Of a stretch of DNA of 64,000 nucleotides, positions 9,216 to 16,695 are shown one piece after another. The translations under genes were made by a program, and so were the position numbers. Every line of letters begins with the position of its first letter. The stretch's first letter is position 1. Source of the DNA: Zobellia nedashkovskayae (GTDB lineage Bacteria > Bacteroidota > Bacteroidia > Flavobacteriales > Flavobacteriaceae); NCBI RefSeq assembly GCF_015330125.1, contig NZ_JADDXR010000002.1, positions 496,001 through 560,000 of the forward strand, read 5' to 3'. The notes under the pieces were generated by a model, which ran no database searches, had not been told where the DNA came from, and saw only the letters and a program-made list of their open reading frames with translations.

Positions 9216-10586
9216 CTAATTGCAAACCTTAGTTAGAACAACAACTTCTTCATATCTTTGTATTTTCATTTCTTCCTCTCCACATTCAAGCACTTGCCAG
9301 TCGCCAATGTAATTAGCTAAATTTCTGCTCAAGCCCGTGAATGTCAATATGTTTCCTTCTACTTCCCAACTTCCTTCATCAACCACTTTTTCATTGGTAT
9401 CATAAACGAGCATTTGTTTTTCTGCAAAGTCTATTAGCAAGTCCTCAAAAAACTCTCCTTTTTCATCAGTTATTCTCCAATTACAAACACTTAATCTGTT
9501 CTCAATAGTCTCAGCATTACATATTAGAGGTTCGTAATCGCAATCTTTTTCTAGCACCAAAAAATTATCTTCTACGAACATTTTAATCTTTCCTTCTTTT
9601 ATTTCGTAGACCTTCCAAGTGTAATTAAATTGATCAGCAGCTTCAAAATCTAGTTTAAGTACAACTCTATAATCTTCAATTGCCGTACTCCACGCGCCTT
9701 CTGTATTATATCCATTTTTACCATAAGAAGTAACTTTTCCACCTTCCTCAAATGAAAATGCATACGTATCATACTGCGCAGATTGATCTGCGCTTTGCAT
9801 TTGTACTTGTACAAGCTCCCATGGACATTGCACTAAAACGCTATCTAATTGTTCTTGGGTAAAATCGTCATCATTATAATCGTTATCATCATCTTCATCA
9901 CACGCTTCCTTTGCTTGACTCAAAATATCAGCAAGTTCGGTATTCGTGTTAGCAACAACCTCTGTACTATCTGTATATTTTAGAGTCAGAGGAAAATCAA
10001 AGCTTACAAGATCAGTTTCTTCCAGACCAGCAAAAAATCTTCTCAACTCTGCATCATGCTCTACTAGCACTGATGCCGTTTGTTGAAAATTAGGATTGTA
10101 GGTAAATACGGTTGCAGGGTATACGACATCAATACATTCAATATCTGCATCAATACCACCTTCAACACATTCTAAAGCTGTTTTCTGTAAATCTTCTTCG
10201 GAATTTATAGTAACCTCGGTATAATCTGCCATAGTTACTGTAATAGGAAAAACAATATCCATAGTACTTTCAAAACCTTCTACATCATCTAAAATTTCTT
10301 CTAAAACCTGAAGGCCGTCCATAGAATCTATGGTCAACTCTACATCATTTACAACAACGCTATATGGAAATTGAATATCAAAACAACTTGCGCCATCTAC
10401 GATATTGTCATAGGAACCATCATTTGATACGGTTTCTTTCATTAGCTCTAAAGCAGTAGAGTCAAAAGATAAAGTTTGCTCCTCATCTATAGTTTCTACA
10501 AAAGGCTCTTCATCTTGGCACGACGTCAAAGCCATTATGAGGGCCAGCAGGAAAGCCACTAATGAAAATTTAAAACACTTCTTCAT
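9216..10586 (-). CDS. Repeat-containing lipoprotein linked to ECF sigma circuit
   Basis: A 456-residue predicted lipoprotein: signal peptide with lipobox TSC at Cys23. Residues about 65-230 hold four degenerate repeats, each built around a [FY]P-x-[ST]-V/L strand followed by a Thr/Glu strand and a short helix (FPYSVVVNDVELTI, FPITVTMADYTEVTI, YPATVFTYN, FPLTLKYTDSTEVV). After an acidic Asp/Asn linker (230-243) come two lipocalin-like units starting QCPWELV (about 254) and VCNWRIT (about 364), each with a GxW beta strand (EGAWS, EGSWEVEG). It is divergent from the ECF sigma gene and preceded by the same bipartite element as fecR, so it is probably in that sigma regulon. Function unknown; a surface or periplasmic binding role is inference. 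Confidence 0.8.
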   Translation of the reverse strand: MKKCFKFSLVAFLLALIMALTSCQDEEPFVETIDEEQTLSFDSTALELMKETVSNDGSYDNIVDGASCFDIQFPYSVVVNDVELTIDSMDGLQVLEEILDDVEGFESTMDIVFPITVTMADYTEVTINSEEDLQKTALECVEGGIDADIECIDVVYPATVFTYNPNFQQTASVLVEHDAELRRFFAGLEETDLVSFDFPLTLKYTDSTEVVANTNTELADILSQAKEACDEDDDNDYNDDDFTQEQLDSVLVQCPWELVQVQMQSADQSAQYDTYAFSFEEGGKVTSYGKNGYNTEGAWSTAIEDYRVVLKLDFEAADQFNYTWKVYEIKEGKIKMFVEDNFLVLEKDCDYEPLICNAETIENRLSVCNWRITDEKGEFFEDLLIDFAEKQMLVYDTNEKVVDEGSWEVEGNILTFTGLSRNLANYIGDWQVLECGEEEMKIQRYEEVVVLTKVCN

Positions 10587-10618
10587 AACGATTCGGAATT
10601 TAGGGGCACTTTAATCTT

Positions 10619-10648
10619 GAAACAACCCATAATTAAAATACCCTACTT
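10619..10648 (-). promoter_or_regulatory. Candidate ECF-sigma promoter of the lipoprotein gene
   Basis: On the minus strand AAGTAGGGTATTT (10648 to 10636) is followed by a second block TTGTTTC (10625 to 10619). The same 13-mer and a second block TTGTTAC at identical spacing occur upstream of fecR (11267-11296). The transcript would start about 25 bases before the lipoprotein start codon. The shared element is seen directly; its recognition by the adjacent sigma factor is inference. Confidence 0.65.
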
Positions 10649-10678
10649 GCACAGATTCGATTTTTTCAAATACCTTTG
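10647..10678 (+). promoter_or_regulatory. Housekeeping-type promoter of the ECF sigma gene
   Basis: TTG at 10647-10649 and TACCTTTG at 10671-10678 are 21 bases apart, matching the Bacteroidota -33/-7 pattern. The start site would fall about 10 bases before the TTG start codon at 10695, so the mRNA is almost leaderless. The -33 end overlaps the divergent ECF-type element. Confidence 0.65.
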
Positions 10679-10694
10679 AAAAAAATCACCCTAA

Positions 10695-11207
10695 TTGGAA
10701 ACCAAAAATACAGGCAATGTTTGCGAAGAGCAAGTCTTTGATACTATTTTCAAAGCTAATTCTAAAACGGTTTTCAACTATATATATTATAAGTTCGGGA
10801 ATGAGGAGAAAGCCCATGACGCTGTTCAAGAGGCTTTTATGAAACTTTGGGAAAATTGTGCCAAGGTTTCACCCCCAAAAGCCAAATCATACGTATACAC
10901 GGTTGCCAATAATTTGTACTTAAATGTGATAAAAGCAGAAAAAGTACGTTTAAAGTATGCGGACAAGACCTTGAAGGTCACCCATGAGTCCCCGGATTTC
11001 ATAATGGAGGAGGAAGAGTTTAAACAAAAATTGAACCGAGCTCTAGATAGTTTACCTGAAAACCAACGGACCACTTTTCTATTAAATCGTATAGATGGAA
11101 AAAAATATGCCGAGATAGCTGAAATGGAAGAGGTTAGTGTAAAAGCTATTGAAAAAAGAATGCACTTGGCATTGAAGTCGCTCAGGGAAAAAATTGAAGG
11201 AATTTAA
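10695..11207 (+). CDS. ECF RNA polymerase sigma factor (FecI-like)
   Basis: A 170-residue sigma-70 family factor with only regions 2 and 4. Region 2 includes FNYIYYKFGNEEKAHDAVQEAFMKLWENC (core-binding and -10 contact; shown in parts: DAVQEAF, KLWENC). Region 4 has SLPENQRTTFLLNRIDGKKY and the helix-turn-helix YAEIAEMEEVSVKAIEKRM. The start is a TTG at 10695: an in-frame TAA directly precedes it and the next in-frame ATG would remove region 2. It is followed by a FecR anti-sigma factor and an STN-type TonB receptor, the classic surface-signalling trio. It would direct transcription from the bipartite elements at 11267-11296 and 10619-10648. Confidence 0.93.
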   Translation: METKNTGNVCEEQVFDTIFKANSKTVFNYIYYKFGNEEKAHDAVQEAFMKLWENCAKVSPPKAKSYVYTVANNLYLNVIKAEKVRLKYADKTLKVTHESPDFIMEEEEFKQKLNRALDSLPENQRTTFLLNRIDGKKYAEIAEMEEVSVKAIEKRMHLALKSLREKIEGI

Positions 11208-11266
11208 TAGGTATTATTCTAAATTAGTCAGTTTTAACTAATCCACCATAATATCTCTTATATAGA

Positions 11267-11296
11267 AAGTAGGGTATTTACGTAATGAATTGTTAC
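11267..11296 (+). promoter_or_regulatory. Candidate ECF-sigma promoter of fecR-TonB receptor operon
   Basis: AAGTAGGGTATTT at 11267-11279 and TTGTTAC at 11290-11296. Aligned with the element before the divergent lipoprotein gene, the first 13 bases are identical and the second block matches at the same spacing (consensus ATGRRTTGTTWC). The ATG of fecR lies about 20 bases downstream of the second block. Confidence 0.65.
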
Positions 11297-11317
11297 TAAG
11301 GCATAAAGGTAGAATTG

Positions 11318-12229
11318 ATGCAAGAAAATCACTTAGCAAAATGGCTAAATAATAACCTCACCGAGGCTGAGCTCGCAGAATTTAAAAAATCTGATGGGTA
11401 TGCTTCCTATGAGCGAATTGTTGCCGCTTCCGACCGGCTTAAAGCACCCGACTTTAATGCAGATGAAGCCCTTACGGCTATAAAGAACCAACGCACCTTG
11501 CAAGATACCAAGGTAGTGCAGTTGCATCCTTTCAAGAAGTTTATCCGAATTGCAGCGGCAGCAGCCGTAATTATATTCGTTTCTTATTTTTACCTGAATA
11601 ATTTAGACGAAAACATAGTTACTGAATACGCAGAAAACAAAGAAGTAGTTCTCCCAGATAATTCAAAAGTTCGCTTGAATGCTGATTCTGAACTTTCTTA
11701 TAGTGAACGAAAATGGAGTAAAGAACGTAACGTAGAACTAAAAGGTGAAGCCTTTTTTAAAGTAGCCAAAGGCAAGCGTTTTACTGTTGCCACAGATGCT
11801 GGCAAGGTTGCCGTTCTGGGTACCCAATTTAATGTAGAAAATAGAGAAGGATTTTTTGAAGTCACCTGTTTTGAAGGTTTGGTAAGCGTTACTTTTAATG
11901 GCAAAGAAACTAAACTACCGGCTGGTACTTCTTTTATAGTTATAGACGGTAAAATCACAGAAGCACCTGCACCACAAACTCTGCAACCATCTTGGTTAAC
12001 TAACGAGAGTACTTTTAAAAGTGTGCCTCTTAAATTTGTTCTTGCTGAACTAGAAAGGCAACATAATATTACTGTAGAAACGCAAGACATAGACACAGAA
12101 CAATTGTTTACCGGAACTTTTAGTAATACGGATAGGGATATTGCGTTAAAGAGCATAAGTGCCCCTTCGCAAATAAAGTTTAAATTTGAGGGCAGCAAAG
12201 TGCTCTTCTATGGCGATAAAAATCCGTAA
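11318..12229 (+). CDS. FecR family anti-sigma factor
   Basis: A single-pass inner-membrane regulator of about 303 residues. The N-terminal cytoplasmic part (1-70) would bind the sigma factor. A transmembrane segment lies near 74-95 (IRIAAAAAVIIFVSYFYL), followed by the periplasmic FecR domain (VVLPDNSKVRLNADSELSYS, GEAFFKVAKG, VLGTQFNV) and a C-terminal DUF4974-type domain (LKFVLAELERQHNITVE). ATG at 11318 is preferred over an adjacent TTG at 11315. Its last 20 bases overlap the receptor gene, so the two are translationally linked. Known role of the family: receive the signal from the receptor STN domain and release or activate the sigma factor. Confidence 0.94.
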   Translation: MQENHLAKWLNNNLTEAELAEFKKSDGYASYERIVAASDRLKAPDFNADEALTAIKNQRTLQDTKVVQLHPFKKFIRIAAAAAVIIFVSYFYLNNLDENIVTEYAENKEVVLPDNSKVRLNADSELSYSERKWSKERNVELKGEAFFKVAKGKRFTVATDAGKVAVLGTQFNVENREGFFEVTCFEGLVSVTFNGKETKLPAGTSFIVIDGKITEAPAPQTLQPSWLTNESTFKSVPLKFVLAELERQHNITVETQDIDTEQLFTGTFSNTDRDIALKSISAPSQIKFKFEGSKVLFYGDKNP

Positions 12230-14729
12230 ACTTCTTTTTTTTATTGCAGGTTTTACGTGTTTTCTAACCTCACACGACGCCATAGCACAAACAGGCGAAA
12301 AGATAGCTCTGTCTACTTTTCTGCAACAACTTGAGCAGGAATTTGACATTAAATTCTCATATGCGGATGATGAAGTTCAAGGTCTTGAAATTTACACCCC
12401 ACAGGAAACTTTATTATCGAATATTTTAAACGACATTGAAAACCAAACCCAAGTTGAGTTAGAAAAACTTAACGAGCGTTACTACACCCTTACCAAAAGT
12501 AATTTCGTATCCATTTGCGCAACTGTTCTAGATAATTTTAAGATGAACACACTGTATGGGGCTAGCGTAAAAATTTTGGGAACTAATTTAGCCACTATCA
12601 TTGATGAAAACGGCACATTTTCTCTAAGCAATGTCCCTAGAAATTCCTCCATACAGATTAAACATTTAGGTTATAAAACCTTATTCATAAGTGCCGACGA
12701 GCTTATTAAAAAAGAGCCCTGCGCAACTCTTTTACTAGCTCAGTTCTACCAACAATTAGAAGAAGTAGTAGTTTACAAATTCTTGACCAAAGGATTGATA
12801 AAACAATTAGACGGTAGTATAGAAATGAACAGTGAGGAATTTGGTATTCTACCCGGTTTAATAGAGCCAGATGTACTACAGACCGTTCAAGCACTACCTG
12901 GCATAGAAAGTACGGACGAAACCGTATCTAATATCAACATTCGTGGAGGAAGCAATGATCAAAACCTCATCTTATGGGATGGCATAAAAATGTACCAATC
13001 CGGACACTTTTTTGGTTTGATTTCTGCTTTTAACCCTTACTTGACGGATAAGGTGACTTTGATAAAAAATGGAACAGGAAGCCAATATGGCGATGGAGTA
13101 AGTGGCGTTATAGATATGCGAACCAAAGATAAAGTAGCAGATACTTTTTTTGCCGGTGCAGGTTTCAACCTGATTGGTGGTGATGCTTATGGACATCTAC
13201 CGGTTACTGATAAACTGGCCGTTCAGTTTTCGGCTAGACGTTCTCTAACCGACTTAATTGATACGCCTACTTACGACAAGTTCTTTACCCGTGTTTTTGA
13301 TGATAGCCAAGTAGCACAAGAGGGAAATTTCTATTTCTATGATTTTACAGGAAAGTTATTGTATGATATTAATGAAAAACACAAGTTTCGTTTCAGTTTT
13401 ATCAACATCAATAACCTATTGGATTACACAGAACGGGATATGGATGACGATACCGAAATACAAAGTGCTTTAAACCAAACGAACCTATCTTTTGGCACAA
13501 GTCTAAAAAGCGATTGGACTAAAAAATTCACCACTTTTTTAAACTTATACCACACCAAATATAAACTAGATGCCCAAAATACTTCTGGTAATGCGGAACA
13601 GATTCTATTTCAGAATAACGAAGTTCAAGAAACAGCACTGAAGCTGAATACCAACTACATACCAAACGACAATTTCAACTGGCTTAACGGTTATCAGTTT
13701 ACGGATACCGGTATTGCCAATGAAACATCGGTAACACAACCTCCTTTTGAAAGTAATGCCAGAAACGTCATTAAAAGTCACGCTCTTTTCTCCGAGCTTG
13801 CTTTTACATCAACGGACAAAAAAGTTTATGCTAGAGGTGGTCTACGGTTAAATTATTTAGAAAATCCGGGTACGTTTAGAGAGTATATTTTAGAGCCCAG
13901 ATTAAGTTTCAAATATGCCTTCACAAGACATCTAAAAATTCAGGCATTGGGTGAATTTAAAAGTCAAGCTACCAATCAGGTAATTGATTTAGAACAGAAC
14001 TTTTTGGGTATTGAAAAACGACGTTGGATAGTATCGGACGGAGAGAACTTACCTATTACCAAGAGCAAACAAGCTTCTATAGGCATCAACTATGACCACC
14101 AAAATTTTTATGTGGGTCTAGAAGCTTTTTATAAAGAAGTAGATGGTATTAGCACTTCTACGCAAGGCTTTCAGAATCAGAATCAGTTTAATGGTGAAAT
14201 TGGAAAGTACGATGTGAAAGGCGTTGAGTTTTTAATCAACAAAAAAACAGATGATTATAGCATTTGGGCCAGCTACACGTACAACTTAAACAATTATACG
14301 TTCTCAGAAGTATTACCACCCAATTTTCCCAACAATCTAGACATAAGGCATACCGGTACTTTTGCAGGAACTTACACTTTGGAAAATATTAAATTTGGAA
14401 TTGGCCTTAATTATCGTGCAGGTAAACCTTATACGGAGCCTGATACAGACGAGCCTTTAAACACTACCTTTTTTCCAAATAGAATTAACTACCAAGAACC
14501 AAACAGCAGCAGACTACCAGAATATCTACGAGCTGATGCTTCCGCAATTTACAATTTCAATATTAGCGAAAAACTGAAAGCATCCGCAGGTGTTTCCGTT
14601 TTGAATTTCACAAGCAGAAAAAACATTCTAAACAGCTATTATCGTCTGAATGAAAGCGATGAGATAGAAAAAGTGGAAACCATTTCTTTGGGCCTCACTC
14701 CCAACGTAAGTTTTAGAGTTCGATTTTAA
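12210..14729 (+). CDS. TonB-dependent receptor with STN signalling domain (FecA-like)
   Basis: About 839 residues from ATG 12210, preferred over the upstream TTG at 12186 because it starts directly with the signal peptide MAIKIRKLLFFIAGF and cleavage near DAIAQ. Then come an STN secretin/TonB short domain (about 30-85, LSTFLQQLEQEFDIKFSY), a carboxypeptidase-D regulatory-like domain (about 105-185, GASVKILGTN...), the plug (about 215-320, INIRGGSNDQNLILWDGIKMY) and a 22-strand-type barrel ending in VSFRVRF, a proper outer-membrane C-terminus. The STN domain shows that it passes ligand occupancy to FecR. No SusD partner is next to it. Ligand unknown; siderophore, metal complex or small carbohydrate are possible. 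Confidence 0.93.
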   Translation: MAIKIRKLLFFIAGFTCFLTSHDAIAQTGEKIALSTFLQQLEQEFDIKFSYADDEVQGLEIYTPQETLLSNILNDIENQTQVELEKLNERYYTLTKSNFVSICATVLDNFKMNTLYGASVKILGTNLATIIDENGTFSLSNVPRNSSIQIKHLGYKTLFISADELIKKEPCATLLLAQFYQQLEEVVVYKFLTKGLIKQLDGSIEMNSEEFGILPGLIEPDVLQTVQALPGIESTDETVSNINIRGGSNDQNLILWDGIKMYQSGHFFGLISAFNPYLTDKVTLIKNGTGSQYGDGVSGVIDMRTKDKVADTFFAGAGFNLIGGDAYGHLPVTDKLAVQFSARRSLTDLIDTPTYDKFFTRVFDDSQVAQEGNFYFYDFTGKLLYDINEKHKFRFSFININNLLDYTERDMDDDTEIQSALNQTNLSFGTSLKSDWTKKFTTFLNLYHTKYKLDAQNTSGNAEQILFQNNEVQETALKLNTNYIPNDNFNWLNGYQFTDTGIANETSVTQPPFESNARNVIKSHALFSELAFTSTDKKVYARGGLRLNYLENPGTFREYILEPRLSFKYAFTRHLKIQALGEFKSQATNQVIDLEQNFLGIEKRRWIVSDGENLPITKSKQASIGINYDHQNFYVGLEAFYKEVDGISTSTQGFQNQNQFNGEIGKYDVKGVEFLINKKTDDYSIWASYTYNLNNYTFSEVLPPNFPNNLDIRHTGTFAGTYTLENIKFGIGLNYRAGKPYTEPDTDEPLNTTFFPNRINYQEPNSSRLPEYLRADASAIYNFNISEKLKASAGVSVLNFTSRKNILNSYYRLNESDEIEKVETISLGLTPNVSFRVRF

Positions 14730-14815
14730 AGAGAATATCTCCGAGCACCTTCATAAATAATAATTAATTTTATGCGGATTCACCTTTCTTTTTCAAATTG
14801 ACAAGCCCTTTGCCT

Positions 14816-15805
14816 ATGCCCACAATAGAAGACATTAAAAAAGCCCGTAAACGCATTGATACTTTTGTTCACGAAACTCCGGTTCTAACATCCGCTCTTT
14901 TAAATGAATGGCTAGGGCATGAAATTTATTTTAAAGCTGAATGTCTACAAAAGATAGGCGCATTTAAAGCTAGAGGTGCTTGTAATACGTTGGCTTGGCT
15001 CATAGAAAATAATGAGAAACCAAAACACGTAATAGCTAATAGCTCGGGTAATCATTCGCAGGCGGTGGCATGGGCAGCAAGACAATTTAATATTCCGGCT
15101 ACCATTTATATGCCAGCATACGCCTCTAAAATAAAAATACAGGCCACCCAATCCTACGGTGCCAAGGTTGAGCTTTGTGAAAATAGAAACATTGCCGATG
15201 AGCGCGTTCTTGCTGCATCCAAAGAAGAAGGCACCTACTGGATACCGCCATTTAACCATCACCAAGTAATTGCAGGCCAAGGAACAGCCATCTGCGAGGC
15301 ACTTGAGCAAGTTACAGACATAGATGCCGTTTTTGCACCCTGTGGTGGTGGTGGACTTTTATCCGGTACAGTTATCGCAACCAACGCATTATCTCCCAAA
15401 ACCAAGGTTTTTGGTGTTGAACCTTTAAATGCCAATGATGCCGCAGAATCATTACGCACGAATCATATACAGAGATTAGTTTCAACACCTGATACTCTTG
15501 CGGATGGTGCCATGACCATGTCCGTGGGCGACATCACTTTTGAGTATCTAAAACGTCTAGATGCCATGTATGAAGCTGAAGAATCAAAATTAATATACTG
15601 GACTCAATGGCTGACCCATTTACTAAAACTACACGTTGAACCTACCAGTGCCATGGCTATGGTAGGCGTTGTGCAATGGCTAAAAAACAGCATGAGTAAA
15701 AAACGTGTTGTGGTAGTTTTATCTGGAGGAAATATTGACCATACAAATCAATTGAAGATTTGGAACACGAACCATTTAGATTCTAGACCCAGCTTAGACC
15801 TTTAA
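14816..15805 (+). CDS. Threonine/serine dehydratase-like PLP enzyme
   Basis: About 329 residues, fold-type II PLP enzyme without the C-terminal regulatory ACT domain, so a catabolic or serine-racemase-like dehydratase rather than the biosynthetic IlvA. PLP lysine is Lys51 in IGAFKARGA; the substrate loop is SSGNHSQAVAWAA at 76-88; the phosphate-binding glycine loop is CGGGGLLSG near 176-184. ATG 14816 was chosen over a TTG at 14798 because it aligns with the usual family N-terminus (PTIEDIKKARKRI). Expected reaction: L-threonine or L-serine to 2-oxo acid plus ammonia. Gap of 86 bases after the TonB receptor; likely separate transcription. Confidence 0.88.
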   Translation: MPTIEDIKKARKRIDTFVHETPVLTSALLNEWLGHEIYFKAECLQKIGAFKARGACNTLAWLIENNEKPKHVIANSSGNHSQAVAWAARQFNIPATIYMPAYASKIKIQATQSYGAKVELCENRNIADERVLAASKEEGTYWIPPFNHHQVIAGQGTAICEALEQVTDIDAVFAPCGGGGLLSGTVIATNALSPKTKVFGVEPLNANDAAESLRTNHIQRLVSTPDTLADGAMTMSVGDITFEYLKRLDAMYEAEESKLIYWTQWLTHLLKLHVEPTSAMAMVGVVQWLKNSMSKKRVVVVLSGGNIDHTNQLKIWNTNHLDSRPSLDL

Positions 15806-15814
15806 AGGCCTGCA

Positions 15815-16645
15815 TTAGGATTCCACGGTAATCTTACCCTGACGTTCTTCCGGCAGTACCTGAAAGTCAAAACTTAACATCTTTTGAATAATAGCGTACA
15901 GCTCTGGAAAATCCGCTAGAAATATATCTGGAGTTTCTGCGTAATTCTCTACTGATACGGAAAAAAATTCTTGAAGGTTGGTCATCCCGTACTCCCTAAA
16001 ATAATTGGAATCAGATAGCTTTTGAGCATAGCCTTCCCTAAGAAATAGTTCTTTTATTTTCTTGAGTCCTACTCTAAACTTACGAGCTTCCCAGGAGCCT
16101 TTTTTAATCATCTCAAAACTGAGGGCGTGGGCGAATTCGTGAAAAGCAAGATTTACGTTATCATCAGAAATTCGGAATCCTTCCCATATGGTATCCGCAG
16201 AAAAAATAACGGTTTTAAAACGGGGGTTGTACTCTCCTAAATGATGTCTTCGGCTAATTCGGGAATAATATTTTGAGGGATAAATGACAATTCGCAATAA
16301 CGAACGTTTCATTGTATAATTCTTTAAACCTAAAGTCATTAATATAACGGAGGCACTCAAAAGCAATTTCAATTCTTCTTTCTGGTTTACCTCACCATAA
16401 AAAATAAACTTCTTTTTACTTCTAAACCATACGATACGTTTATTACATTTTTCTTTTATAGACGGAGGTAATTTTGAGTAAACAGGGAAATTATCTACAA
16501 TTAATTCTTTATCTCCCGCAGAAAGTGCCTTTAACTTTATAAAAGGATTTAAAGAGTACAACCCAAAGGTATAATACACGATATACAACACCTGAAAACC
16601 AAGGAATGCAACTGCTAAAATCTTAAAGTTGTACTCTGTAAGCAT
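15815..16645 (-). CDS. M90 (MtfA-like) zinc-dependent peptidase
   Basis: A 276-residue protein with an N-terminal hydrophobic segment (about 8-30, ILAVAFLGFQVLYIVYYTFGL) and a cytoplasmic-type domain containing HEFAH at 169-173, followed by the downstream Glu-rich helix, as in the MtfA/M90 family. MtfA in E. coli is an aminopeptidase that binds the Mlc repressor; this protein has a membrane anchor that E. coli MtfA lacks and no Mlc homologue is nearby, so only peptidase activity is inferred. It is convergent with the dehydratase gene (9 bases apart) and lies downstream of argS. Confidence 0.85.
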   Translation of the reverse strand: MLTEYNFKILAVAFLGFQVLYIVYYTFGLYSLNPFIKLKALSAGDKELIVDNFPVYSKLPPSIKEKCNKRIVWFRSKKKFIFYGEVNQKEELKLLLSASVILMTLGLKNYTMKRSLLRIVIYPSKYYSRISRRHHLGEYNPRFKTVIFSADTIWEGFRISDDNVNLAFHEFAHALSFEMIKKGSWEARKFRVGLKKIKELFLREGYAQKLSDSNYFREYGMTNLQEFFSVSVENYAETPDIFLADFPELYAIIQKMLSFDFQVLPEERQGKITVES

Positions 16646-16695
16646 ACTGCTTACAACTCCAAAAACAAATTTAAATTGTACAGGTAAGTCTGCGT

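Noticed and set aside
11698..12198. Minus-strand ORF of 166 codons within fecR
   Set aside because: Entirely inside a well-supported FecR gene, no domain and Ser/Val/Leu-rich composition typical of antisense frames.
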